Source of the DNA: Azospirillum rugosum
GTDB lineage: Bacteria > Pseudomonadota > Alphaproteobacteria > Azospirillales > Azospirillaceae
Length of the DNA: 64,000 nucleotides
Assembly (NCBI RefSeq): GCF_017876155.1
Contig: NZ_JAGINP010000005.1
Span: 280,784 to 344,783 of the forward strand
Direction: 5' to 3'
The position numbers and the translations under genes were made by a program. The notes under the pieces were generated by a model, which saw only the letters and a program-made list of their open reading frames with translations, did not search any database and was not told the DNA's origin. Of this stretch, positions 52,011 to 61,002 are shown one piece after another; position 1 is the stretch's first letter; each line of letters opens with the position of its first letter.

Positions 52011-53387
52011 ATGGGTATGACCACGATCCTGAACAATGGCGTGCTTGGGCTGACGGCGCAAAGCCGCGCCCTCGGCTCCATTTCGTCCAACATCGCGAAC
52101 GCGGCGACGACCGGCTACAAGGCCACGGAGACGCAGTTCGACGACGTCTGGCTGAAGGACCGGTCCAGCAACGTCGGCGACCCGGGCGCGGGCGTGCGCG
52201 CCTACAACCGGCTGGACAACCGCGCCGGCACCATCAGCCAGACCGGGGTGACGACGAACGCGTCGATCCTCGGCAACGGTTACTTCGTCGTCCAGGACAT
52301 CGATTTCCTCAACGGCACCGCGGGGACCACGACCGCCACCGGAACCCCGACCGATTCGAACGTCGAGCTGACACGCGCCGGCGACTTCTCGATGGACAAG
52401 GACGGCTATCTGGTCAACACTGCCGGCAAGGCGTTGATGGGGTTCAAGCTCGACCCGAACAACCCGTCGACGACCCTCGGCGCCACCTCCAGCCTGAAGC
52501 CCGTCTCGCTGAGCGGCTTGACAGACTATCATGAAGCCACGACCCAGGCGTCGCTGGCCATGAACCTGCCGACGGCCCAGGCCGTCGCGGCGACGCCGAC
52601 GCTGGCCAACACGACCGGGGCCACGCTGAACCTGATCGACAAGAGCGGGTCGGCGGGCAGCACCATGCTGCGCTTCATGAAGACGGGCGTGGCGGAGGAC
52701 GGCAGCACGACCTGGAAGGTCTACAACGCCGGCACCGTCGGGGCGGACGGCCAGGCGGTCGGCTCGGTGAAGGCCAGCGACCCGGCCACCTGGCAGCCGA
52801 TGGGCAGCCTGACCTTCGACCGCAGCGGCGTCCTGACCGGGGGCGCCAACGGCAGCAAGCTGTCGATGGGCATCAACCCCGGCGGCAATTTCGGGCCGGT
52901 GACCGTGGACCTCGGCACCTACGGCAAGCCGGACGACTCGGTCACCAGCATCGCCGACATGGACATCGGCACCCGGACGAGCCAGAACGGCATCGCGGCC
53001 GGCAGCTACCAGGGTGCCGAGCTGACCTCCGACGGCTATGTCGCCGCGACCTTCGCCGGCGGGCGGCAGCGCTATCTCTACCACGTGCCCGACGCGATCG
53101 TGGCGAACCCGCAGGATCTGGAGAACCTGTCCGGCACCTCCTTCCGGACGACCACCGAGTCGGGGGCCATCAAGCTGGCCGCCTTCGGCAAACCCTCCGG
53201 CAACGGAACGTCCGGCAACACGACGGTGGGCGCCAGCCTGAACAACAACAGCGTCGAGGGCTCCAACGTCAACATCGAGAACCAGTTCACCACGCTGATC
53301 CAGGCCCAGCGCACCTACTCGGCCGCGTCGAAGCTGGTGTCCACCGCCGACGAGATGACCCAAACCACCCTCACGCTGAAGGCGTAA
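52011..53387 (+). CDS. flgE: Flagellar hook protein FlgE
   Basis: 458 residues. Axial-protein N-terminus with NNGVLGLTAQSRALGSISSN and IANAATTGYKATETQFDD; FlgE-like D1/D2 body; and C-terminal LNNNSVEGSNVNIENQFTTL with TYSAASKLVSTADEM, which form the rod/hook coiled coil. It forms the curved joint of the flagellum, with the sigma-54 promoter at 51950-51966 upstream, as is usual for class III/II hook genes. No other flagellar structural gene is here. Its 3' end overlaps the convergent TPR-glycosyltransferase gene by 17 nt. Confidence 0.9.
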   Translation: MGMTTILNNGVLGLTAQSRALGSISSNIANAATTGYKATETQFDDVWLKDRSSNVGDPGAGVRAYNRLDNRAGTISQTGVTTNASILGNGYFVVQDIDFLNGTAGTTTATGTPTDSNVELTRAGDFSMDKDGYLVNTAGKALMGFKLDPNNPSTTLGATSSLKPVSLSGLTDYHEATTQASLAMNLPTAQAVAATPTLANTTGATLNLIDKSGSAGSTMLRFMKTGVAEDGSTTWKVYNAGTVGADGQAVGSVKASDPATWQPMGSLTFDRSGVLTGGANGSKLSMGINPGGNFGPVTVDLGTYGKPDDSVTSIADMDIGTRTSQNGIAAGSYQGAELTSDGYVAATFAGGRQRYLYHVPDAIVANPQDLENLSGTSFRTTTESGAIKLAAFGKPSGNGTSGNTTVGASLNNNSVEGSNVNIENQFTTLIQAQRTYSAASKLVSTADEMTQTTLTLKA

Positions 53388-55146
53388 AGGCCGTCAACGC
53401 CTCGGCGACGCGGCCGGCGACGGTGCGCCAGTCGCCGACCCGGTCCTGGCGGAACAGGCGGGCGGTCGGGTACCAGGGGCTGTCCGCGCGGTCGAGCAGC
53501 CAGCGCCAGTCCGGCGAGAAGGGCAGCACCACCCACAGCGGCACGCCCAGCGCCCCGGCCAGATGGGCCGGCCCTGTGCAGGAGGAGATCACCAGATCCA
53601 GGTTCGCCATGATCGCCGCCGTGTCGGCGAAGTCGGCGATCTCCGGCCCCAGATCCGTGAAGTGATCGGTGAAGGTCGCAGGCAGCGGCGCCCCCTCCAG
53701 ATCCTCCCGCCCCGGCCCCTTCTGCAAGCCGAAGAATCGCACCCCCGGCACATCGAGGACCGGCCGCAGCCCTTCCAGCCGGGGGGAGCGCAGGCGGTCG
53801 CCGGGAAAGCGCGGGTTGCCCGCCCAGACCAGCCCCACTTTTGGCCCCTTCCCTCCCGCCAGCCGCTCCTTCCAGGCCGCGGCGCGCGCCGGGTCGGGGC
53901 GCAGGTAGGGCACGGCGGCGGGCACGCGGTCCAGCGTGGTGCCGAACGCCCGCGGGAGGCTCATCAGCGGGCATTCCAGGTCGAAGGGGGGCAGCGGGTC
54001 GCCGCGCGCGATCACCCGCTCCGCCCCCTCCATCCCGGACAGGACGGACAGAAGCGGCCGCTGCACCTCCAGGATCACGCGGGCGCCGCGCGCGGCGACC
54101 AGCGGGACGTAGCGCACGAACTGCAGCGTGTCGCCGAGCCCTTGCTCCGCGTAGAGCAGGATGGTCCGCCCGGCGATGTCTTCTCCGGTCCATGTCGGCT
54201 GCGGGAAATCGCGCCAGGGCGGCTCCGCCCCCTGGTCGTGGCGGCGCCAGTCGAACTCCGGCCAGCCGCCGGCGTAGTCCCCGGCCAGCAGGCGGGCGAA
54301 GCCGCGGTTCCAGCGCAGGCCGGCGTCCTGCGGCCGGGCGGCGAGCGCGCGGTCGAAATCGGCCAGCGCCTCCACCGGCCGGGCCATGGCGACCAGCGCC
54401 GTGCCGCGCGCCGCCCACAGGGAGGGGCCGGGGCGCAGGGCCTCGGCCTCCGCGAAGGCGGTCAGCGACTTCTCGAAGCGGCCGAGCTTGGCGAGCAGGC
54501 CGCCCAGGTTCTCCCAGGCTTCGGCAAAGCGCGGGCGACCGGCCAGCGCGGCGCGGTAGGCGGCCTCCGCCCCATCCCAGCGGTGCTGCGCGGCCAGAGC
54601 GGAGCCCAGCGCCATCTGAGCCCCCGGAAAGGCCGGGCGGACCGTCAGGGCGCGCCGCGCGGCGGCTTCGGCGGCCGGCGGCCGGCGCAACGCGAGCAGC
54701 GAATCGGCGCGGTTCACCAGAGCCTCCGCATGGGCGGGGTCGAGCACCAGGGCGCGGGCGGCCGACGCGGCCCCCTCCCCCGCCCGGCCCAGCGCGCGCA
54801 GGGCGCCGGCCCGGCTGGCGTGGGCGTCGGCCAGGCCGGGGTCGAGCCGCAGGGCGCGGCGGAACGCGTCCTCCGCGCCGGCCGCGTCGCCCAGGCTGTG
54901 CAGGGCGCCGCCCAGGTTCGACTGGCCCCCTGCGGACTCCGGCCGCAGGGCCAGCGACCGGCGCAGCAGCCGCGCGCCTTCCGCGGCGTGGCCGCTCTGG
55001 GCATACAGCACGCCCAGCAGCTGGGCCGCGTCCGGCTGCTCCGGATCGGCGTCCAGGATGCGGGCGTACAGCGTCGCGGCCTCGTTCAGGCGGCCGGCCT
55101 GGTGGTGATCGACGGCCGCCAGCAGGGCCTCGGTGATGGTCGCCAT
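53371..55146 (-). CDS. TPR-repeat glycosyltransferase-like protein (copy 2)
   Basis: 591 residues. The N-terminal half has about nine TPR units (for example AAQLLGVLYAQSGHAAEGAR and AWENLGGLLAKLGRFEKSLT). The C-terminal half is a GT-B domain: LLYAEQGLGDTLQFVRYVPL, PKVGLVWAGNPRFPGDRLRS, FTDLGPEIADFADTAA, SSCTGPAHLAGALGVPLWV, DWRWLLDRADSPWYPTARLF. It resembles copy 1 (8708-10414) over the whole catalytic half. It is convergent with flgE and overlaps its 3' end by 17 nt. A role in glycosylating flagellar or surface proteins is inferred from the neighbour only. Confidence 0.85.
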   Translation of the reverse strand: MATITEALLAAVDHHQAGRLNEAATLYARILDADPEQPDAAQLLGVLYAQSGHAAEGARLLRRSLALRPESAGGQSNLGGALHSLGDAAGAEDAFRRALRLDPGLADAHASRAGALRALGRAGEGAASAARALVLDPAHAEALVNRADSLLALRRPPAAEAAARRALTVRPAFPGAQMALGSALAAQHRWDGAEAAYRAALAGRPRFAEAWENLGGLLAKLGRFEKSLTAFAEAEALRPGPSLWAARGTALVAMARPVEALADFDRALAARPQDAGLRWNRGFARLLAGDYAGGWPEFDWRRHDQGAEPPWRDFPQPTWTGEDIAGRTILLYAEQGLGDTLQFVRYVPLVAARGARVILEVQRPLLSVLSGMEGAERVIARGDPLPPFDLECPLMSLPRAFGTTLDRVPAAVPYLRPDPARAAAWKERLAGGKGPKVGLVWAGNPRFPGDRLRSPRLEGLRPVLDVPGVRFFGLQKGPGREDLEGAPLPATFTDHFTDLGPEIADFADTAAIMANLDLVISSCTGPAHLAGALGVPLWVVLPFSPDWRWLLDRADSPWYPTARLFRQDRVGDWRTVAGRVAEALTAFTPSA

Positions 55147-55185
55147 GGGGACGCGGGATCCTGAACTGCGGGAACCTGATGAGCT

Positions 55186-55225
55186 TAGCCGCCAAGCCAG
55201 CATAGCCGCCAACCCAGCCTAGCCG
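55186..55225. repeat. Imperfect 17-bp tandem repeat upstream of the TPR gene
   Basis: TAGCCGCCAAgCCAGCa begins at 55186 and again at 55203, and a partial third copy starts at 55220. It lies in the promoter interval between the divergent genes at 55146 and 55323. Confidence 0.6.
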
Positions 55226-55322
55226 AAAGTGCAACCCTGCTTCGAACGTCCTTCGCGTTGCCTTACGCAACCGCAGCAAATATGCTCCCGTCCGGATCAT
55301 GGGACGGTGGGTGTGTTTCGCG

Positions 55323-55751
55323 ATGGATCGGCGCGTGAAGCTTTGTGCTCTGGCCTTGACCTGCACGCTCGTCTCGGCGGTCGCCACGACCGCGCCGGAG
55401 ACGGCCCTCGCCAGCGAGAAGGCGGCCGGTGGCGGCGGCGGATGCCCCTGGGCCCAGGACGTGACGCTGGAGATCGCCGGCAAGACGCTGACGCTCGGGC
55501 AGGACGTCTTCTCCGAAAAGGGTGAGTCGGTCACCATGGAGGGGTTCCAGATCTTCCCGCTGGTCAACCAGCTGAAGCTGCGCATCCTCGGCCCCAAGGG
55601 GCAGGAGTGGGAAGCCGGGCTGACCCGCCTGTCCGGCGGCAAGCGCTGCAACGCCTTCTACGTCGGCAAGCCCTATCAGGTCTCCGGCGACGAGGAAGAG
55701 GAGGACTTGGAGGGCAACCGGACCAGGAAGAGCCGGGTGCTGACCCACTAA
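55323..55751 (+). CDS. Secreted hypothetical protein
   Basis: 142 residues (or 150 from ATG 55299). Signal peptide (VKLCALALTCTLVSAVATTA, cleavage near ALA). The mature part has two cysteines that could form a disulphide (GGCPWAQD and GKRCNAF), and ends in an acidic run (DEEEEDLEG). It is probably periplasmic; no known domain. It is convergent with the next gene: the two stops overlap by 3 nt (CTAA). Confidence 0.65.
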   Translation: MDRRVKLCALALTCTLVSAVATTAPETALASEKAAGGGGGCPWAQDVTLEIAGKTLTLGQDVFSEKGESVTMEGFQIFPLVNQLKLRILGPKGQEWEAGLTRLSGGKRCNAFYVGKPYQVSGDEEEEDLEGNRTRKSRVLTH

Positions 55752-56188
55752 AGCGCGGATAGAAGCGCGGCCAGCGCCGGGTCGTCGCCCGGCACCAGAA
55801 GGCGCAGGTTCGCCGCCGCGAGGTCGGCCGATCCGCCGGGCCCCGGAACGAGGCCGGAGGCGGCGAACAGGCGGTCCTGCTGGACGCGCTCCGCGGCCAG
55901 TTCGGCGGACTTCAGACGTTCGTAGAGGGATTGGTCCTCGCCCTTCACCCGGCGGCGCACGGCGCGCAGGGGACGGACAACCTCCGCCCGCCAGGGGGCG
56001 ATGGTGGAATCGATTCGCGTCAACTCCTCGGCCGACAAACGGACGCCGCAGGCCAGCCCGGCCCAGGCGGCGAAGAGCAGGACGTTGACGTCCTGCCCGC
56101 ACCGGTCCTGGAGGTCCAGGCAGGCCGCGGGCACCCCCGGCCGCGCGTAGACGGCGAGGGAGAAGTCCCAGAGGGGGTTTTCGGTCAT
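55748..56188 (-). CDS. TIGR02444-family conserved protein
   Basis: 146 residues. Starts NPLWDFSLAVYARPGVPAAC and LDLQDRCGQDVNVLLFAAWA, the family signature, then helices ending RLLVPGDDPALAALLSAL. Cytoplasmic, unknown function. It is annotated in many Alpha- and Gammaproteobacteria. Confidence 0.88.
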   Translation of the reverse strand: MTENPLWDFSLAVYARPGVPAACLDLQDRCGQDVNVLLFAAWAGLACGVRLSAEELTRIDSTIAPWRAEVVRPLRAVRRRVKGEDQSLYERLKSAELAAERVQQDRLFAASGLVPGPGGSADLAAANLRLLVPGDDPALAALLSAL

Positions 56189-56215
56189 GGCGCTAAGTTG
56201 TCGCGATGGGAAGGG

Positions 56216-56345
56216 GATTCACCACAAAGACACTAAGACACAAAGATTTTCACAAAGGGGTTTCCCGCATCATGGAGATCCCAATCATCGGAACACCCTT
56301 TGTGCCGTTCTTTGTGTCTTTGTGCCTTTGTGGTGAAAATCCTTT
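56216..56345. repeat. ACCACAAAGACAC-type inverted repeat (copy 2)
   Basis: Left arm ATTCACCACAAAGACACTAA and right arm TTTGTGTCTTTGTGCCTTTG-TGGTGAAAAT are inverted. It has the same design as 27886-27995, with AAAG in place of GAGA units. It lies just before the phosphofructokinase stop. Confidence 0.85.
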
Positions 56346-56358
56346 CGAACACTCGCGC

Positions 56359-57444
<1,086 letters not shown>

Positions 57445-57491
57445 GGATCCCTGTCCCGTTTCGCCTGGAACTGCTTCGTACGGTAGTCTTA

Positions 57492-57537
57492 CCAGAACGA
57501 TGTTCCATCGCAATCGTTCTGGGCGCAATCGTTCCGG
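57492..57537. promoter_or_regulatory. Perfect 10-bp dyad plus extra half-site upstream of pfk
   Basis: CCAGAACGAT (57492-57501) is the exact reverse complement of ATCGTTCTGG (57513-57522), with an 11-nt spacer. A third half-site ATCGTTCCGG follows at 57528-57537. The site lies about 50-90 nt upstream of the pfk ATG and 125 nt from the divergent YdcH start. Confidence 0.6.
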
Positions 57538-57624
57538 GAGCGACCGGATATTGCATTGCGAAGACCGGATGATAACCCGCGCGGAGGAAGCAGGTTTCGC
57601 CGTGCCGCGTCCCATCAAATCTGG

Positions 57625-57652
57625 TATAGTCCCGCCCGCTTAGCCAGCGGGC
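57625..57652 (+). promoter_or_regulatory. -10 box and leader hairpin of ydcH gene
   Basis: TATAGT at 57625-57630 is a good -10 element. GCCCGCT (57634-57640) pairs with AGCGGGC (57646-57652) in the short untranslated leader, just before the ATG at 57663. Confidence 0.55.
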
Positions 57653-57662
57653 ATCCGGGCGC

Positions 57663-57863
57663 ATGAACGAACAAGAGATGTTGAAGGAAAAATTGGCGGC
57701 GCTGCGCAGCGAGCATCGCGATCTCGACGATGTGATCGCGCGCCTGCACGAGCGTGCGCCGTTCGACCAGCTTCAGATGCAGCGCCTGAAGAAGCGCAAG
57801 CTCGCCCTGAAGGACCAGATCGCGCTTCTGGAAAGCCGCCTGCTGCCCGACATCATCGCGTAA
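57663..57863 (+). CDS. YdcH/DUF465-family small protein
   Basis: 66 residues: MNEQEMLKEKLAALRSEHRD, then LDDVIARLHERAPFDQLQMQ and RLKKRKLALKDQIALLESRL. It is the family coiled-coil (alpha-hairpin) signature. Function unknown; very common in Alphaproteobacteria. Complete, with normal length. Confidence 0.9.
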   Translation: MNEQEMLKEKLAALRSEHRDLDDVIARLHERAPFDQLQMQRLKKRKLALKDQIALLESRLLPDIIA

Positions 57864-57937
57864 AGCCCGTCAGCGCCGGGGGCACGGGTTTCCCGGCACA
57901 AAAGCGGGTATTCCCAAGGCCTTTGCACGCGTCTCTC

Positions 57938-57965
57938 TGGACTCCGGGCGCGCCCTTCCTATAAT
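57938..57965 (+). promoter_or_regulatory. Sigma-70-type promoter of purEK
   Basis: TGGACT at 57938-57943 and a perfect TATAAT at 57960-57965, with a 16-bp spacer. It lies 37 nt before the purE start codon. Confidence 0.7.
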
Positions 57966-58001
57966 GCGCCGCTTTCCAGACTTTGAGGAAAGCGAGCCGC
58001 C

Positions 58002-58511
58002 GTGTCTGACGAGTCCGTAGCCAAGCCGCTGGTCGGCATCATCATGGGCAGCCAGTCGGACTGGACCACCATGAAGCATGCGGCCGACACGCTGTCGGCG
58101 CTCGGCGTGCCGCATGAGGTCCGCATCGTCTCCGCCCACCGCACGCCGCAGCGGCTCGTCGAATACGCGACGACGGCGCGGGAGCGCGGGCTGAAGGTCG
58201 TCATCGCCGGGGCCGGCGGTGCCGCGCACCTGCCGGGCATGGCGGCGGCCATGACCCCCCTGCCCGTCTTCGGCGTCCCGGTCGAAAGCCACGCGCTGAA
58301 GGGCATGGACAGCCTGCTGTCGATCGTGCAGATGCCGGGCGGCGTGCCGGTCGGCACGCTGGCCATCGGCAAGGCCGGCGCCATCAACGCGGCGCTGCTC
58401 GCCGGCTCGGTCATCGCGCTGATGGACCCGGCGGTGGCCGAGGCGCTGGACGCCTGGCGCGCCCGGCAGACCGCCGCGGTCGCCGACATCCCCGTCGACA
58501 CCCCCGCCTGA
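58002..58511 (+). CDS. purE: N5-carboxyaminoimidazole ribonucleotide mutase
   Basis: 169 residues, class I PurE. Motifs: [79 protein letters not shown]. Works with PurK in the conversion of AIR to CAIR for purine synthesis. The start is GTG 58002. Next gene purK is 17 nt on, so a purEK operon. Confidence 0.96.
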   Translation: MSDESVAKPLVGIIMGSQSDWTTMKHAADTLSALGVPHEVRIVSAHRTPQRLVEYATTARERGLKVVIAGAGGAAHLPGMAAAMTPLPVFGVPVESHALKGMDSLLSIVQMPGGVPVGTLAIGKAGAINAALLAGSVIALMDPAVAEALDAWRARQTAAVADIPVDTPA

Positions 58512-58528
58512 TTCGGTGATTGGCTGAC

Positions 58529-59611
58529 ATGTCCCACCGCACGCTGCCCCCCGGTTCCACCATCGGCATGTTGGGCGACGGCCAGCTCGGCCGCATGACG
58601 GCGCTGGCCGCCGCCCGGCTCGGCTACAAGGTCCACGTCTACGCCCCGGACGCGGAGGGCAGCCCCTGCGCCCAGGTGTCCGCCGCCGTGACCTCCGCCC
58701 GCTGGGACGACCTGGACGCGCTGGAGGCCTTCGCCCGCTCCGTCGACGTCGTGACGCTGGAGTGGGAGAACGTCCCCGTCGCCGTGGTCGAGCATCTCGG
58801 CCGCTTCGCCCCCGTGCACCCCGGCGGCAACGTCCTGTCGGTGGCGCAGGACCGCGTGGCGGAGAAGTCCTTCGTCAACAACCTCGGCATCGCCACCGCC
58901 CCCTGGCGCGCGGCGAACAGCGCCGAGGAGGTGGCCAAGGCGGTCGCCGAGGTCGGCCCGCGCTGCATCCTGAAGTCCACCCGCCTGGGCTACGACGGCA
59001 AGGGGCAGGCCCGCATCGAGCCGGGCATAGACCCGGCCGAGGCCTGGGCCGCCATCCGGTCGGACGCGGGCATCGTCGAGGGCTTCGTGACCTTCGCCTG
59101 CGAGGTGTCGGTGATCGTCGCCCGCGGCCTGGACGGCGCCATGGCCGCCTACCCCGCCGTGGAGAACCGGCACAAGAACGGCATCCTCGACAAGACGCTT
59201 GCCCCCGCCCGCGTGTCGGGCGAGACCGCCGCGCAGGCCGAGCGCGTCGCCCGCCGCATCGCGGAGGCGCTGGACCTCGTCGGCGTGCTGGCGGTGGAGA
59301 TGTTCGTGACGCCGGACGGCGCGGTGCTGGTCAACGAGATGGCGCCCCGCCCGCACAACTCCGGCCACTGGACCATGGACGCCTGCCACAGCGACCAGTT
59401 CGAGCAGCTGGTCCGCGCCGTCTGCGGCCTGCCGCTGGGATCCGTGGAGCGGGTGGCGGACGCGGAGATGGAGAACCTGATCGGCGACGACGTCCTGCGC
59501 TGGCCGGAGCTGCTGGCCGAGCCTGGGGCCCGCCTGCACCTCTACGGCAAGGCGGAAGCGCGACCGGGGCGCAAGATGGGCCACGTGACGCGGCTGCTTC
59601 CCCGGGGGTGA
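58529..59611 (+). CDS. purK: N5-carboxyaminoimidazole ribonucleotide synthase
   Basis: 360 residues, ATP-grasp enzyme. Motifs: GSTIGMLGDGQLGRMTALAA, VDVVTLEWENVPV, ILKSTRLGYDGKGQARIEPG, EVSVIVARGLDGAMAAYPAV, and VLVNEMAPRPHNSGHWTMDA. It uses AIR, ATP and bicarbonate. ATG 58529 is chosen over TTG 58520 because the family begins MSHRTLPPG-like. Pairs with purE. Confidence 0.96.
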   Translation: MSHRTLPPGSTIGMLGDGQLGRMTALAAARLGYKVHVYAPDAEGSPCAQVSAAVTSARWDDLDALEAFARSVDVVTLEWENVPVAVVEHLGRFAPVHPGGNVLSVAQDRVAEKSFVNNLGIATAPWRAANSAEEVAKAVAEVGPRCILKSTRLGYDGKGQARIEPGIDPAEAWAAIRSDAGIVEGFVTFACEVSVIVARGLDGAMAAYPAVENRHKNGILDKTLAPARVSGETAAQAERVARRIAEALDLVGVLAVEMFVTPDGAVLVNEMAPRPHNSGHWTMDACHSDQFEQLVRAVCGLPLGSVERVADAEMENLIGDDVLRWPELLAEPGARLHLYGKAEARPGRKMGHVTRLLPRG

Positions 59612-59622
59612 GGGGAAGCCCC

Positions 59623-59743
59623 TGGCGTTGGGCCCCCACCCTAACCCTCCCCCATCTTCGACGGGGGAGGGAACTCCGCCGCTTCGATGATAAGCCCCTC
59701 CCCCGCCGAAGGTGGGGGAGGTTGGGTGGGGGCCCAGCGCAAC
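59623..59743. repeat. CCCTCCCCC-type compound palindrome (copy 4, inverted order)
   Basis: Arms GCGTTGGGCCCCCACCCTAA and TTGGGTGGGGGCCCAGCGCA pair; inside are CCCTCCCCCATCTTCGACGG and CCCCTCCCCCGCCGAAGGTG. Compared with 19124-19283 the inner hairpins are in reverse order, so it is inserted in the opposite orientation. Confidence 0.85.
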
Positions 59744-59767
59744 CACGCCCACCATCCACGAGCCCCC

Positions 59768-60832
59768 ATGCGCGCCCTGCTCGCCGCCGCCTTCACCCTC
59801 CTCGCCACCGTCGCGCTGGCTGGCCCGCCGTTGCCGGACGGGCCGTTGACGCGGATCGCCTTCGGGTCCTGCGCCGACCAGGAGAAGCCGCAGCCGATCT
59901 GGAGCGCGGTGCTGGACTACCGGCCGGAGCTGTTCGTCTTCGCCGGCGACAACGTCTACGGCGACTCGAAGAGCCCTGATCTGGCGGAGCTGAAGGCCGC
60001 CTACGCCAAGGCCGCCACGATCGAGGGCTACCGGCGGCTGCGCGACACCGTCCCGGTCATGGCGACCTGGGACGACCACGACATGGGGAAGAACGACGCC
60101 GGGGCCGACTACCCGTTCCGGGCCGAGTCGCAGCGCCTGTTCGCCGATTTCTGGAACCTGCCCCCCGACGATCCCCGCCGCCACCGCGACGGCGTGTACG
60201 ACGCCCGCAGCGTCGGCCCGCCCGGACGGCGCGTGCAGATGATCCTGCTGGACACCCGCAGCTTCCGCTCCCCCCTGCGCCGCACCGACGAGCACGGCGC
60301 CGTGGGCAAGGAGCGCTACCTGCCCGACCCGGCCCCGTCCCGGACCATGCTGGGCGACACGCAGTGGCGCTGGCTGGAGGAGCGGTTGCGCGAGCCGGCC
60401 GACCTGCGGCTGATCGTGTCCTCCGTCCAGGTGGTGGCCGACGGCCATGGGTGGGAGCGCTGGGGCAACTTCCCCGGCGAGCGCCAGCGCCTGTACGACC
60501 TGATCCGCGACACCGGCGCGGCGGGCGTCGTGCTGCTGTCGGGCGACCGGCATTTCGGCGCGCTCTACCGAGAGACGGCCGGCGTCCCCTACCCGCTGAC
60601 CGAGCTGACCTCCAGCGGCATCAACCGCACCACCCCGCGCAAGAGTGCCGCCAAGGAGCCCGGCCCGAACCGGCTGGGCGAGCGCTACACCGAGGTCAAT
60701 TTCGGGACGGTGGACATCGACTGGGCAGGCAAAGATGGAACGGGCGGCACCGTCACGCTGTCGGTGGTCGGCCAGGACGGGACGCGGCAGCGGGTGGAAA
60801 GCTTGCGGCTGTCGGACCTGAGGGTGCGATGA
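59768..60832 (+). CDS. PhoD-type alkaline phosphatase / phosphodiesterase
   Basis: 354 residues with a signal peptide (LLAAAFTLLATVALAG). Metal-binding motifs: IAFGSCADQEKPQPIW, ELFVFAGDNVYGDSK, VMATWDDHDMGKNDAGADYP, VLLSGDRHFGALYRET. Fits the PhoD-like phosphatase family, which cleaves phosphodiesters. It is exported, as the signal peptide shows. ATG 59768 follows the repeat element closely, with no clear RBS; the longer frame starts inside the repeat. Confidence 0.9.
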   Translation: MRALLAAAFTLLATVALAGPPLPDGPLTRIAFGSCADQEKPQPIWSAVLDYRPELFVFAGDNVYGDSKSPDLAELKAAYAKAATIEGYRRLRDTVPVMATWDDHDMGKNDAGADYPFRAESQRLFADFWNLPPDDPRRHRDGVYDARSVGPPGRRVQMILLDTRSFRSPLRRTDEHGAVGKERYLPDPAPSRTMLGDTQWRWLEERLREPADLRLIVSSVQVVADGHGWERWGNFPGERQRLYDLIRDTGAAGVVLLSGDRHFGALYRETAGVPYPLTELTSSGINRTTPRKSAAKEPGPNRLGERYTEVNFGTVDIDWAGKDGTGGTVTLSVVGQDGTRQRVESLRLSDLRVR

Positions 60833-61002
60833 TTCGGCGCGGCCCCGTGGATTTGTCTCTAAATCTCTGAAAATCCACACATGTATGTGTCATTAGTTTT
60901 GCACAAATGATTCTTTGGTCCTTTTTCTGAACGCGGAGGCGCGTTACTCTTCACGCACGAAAGTTCAGAATTCCGATTCTTTTTGTACCGATTTTGGGGC
61001 TG
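60833..61002 (+). promoter_or_regulatory. AT-rich leader with several dyads before the EAL gene
   Basis: ACACAT-GT-ATGTGT is a perfect palindrome at 60877-60890. TTCTGAAC (60925-60932) is inverted as GTTCAGAA (60963-60970), and ACGCG (60931-60935) as CGCGT (60940-60944). The region is much lower in GC than the flanking genes and is the likely promoter/operator of the EAL gene. Confidence 0.5.
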
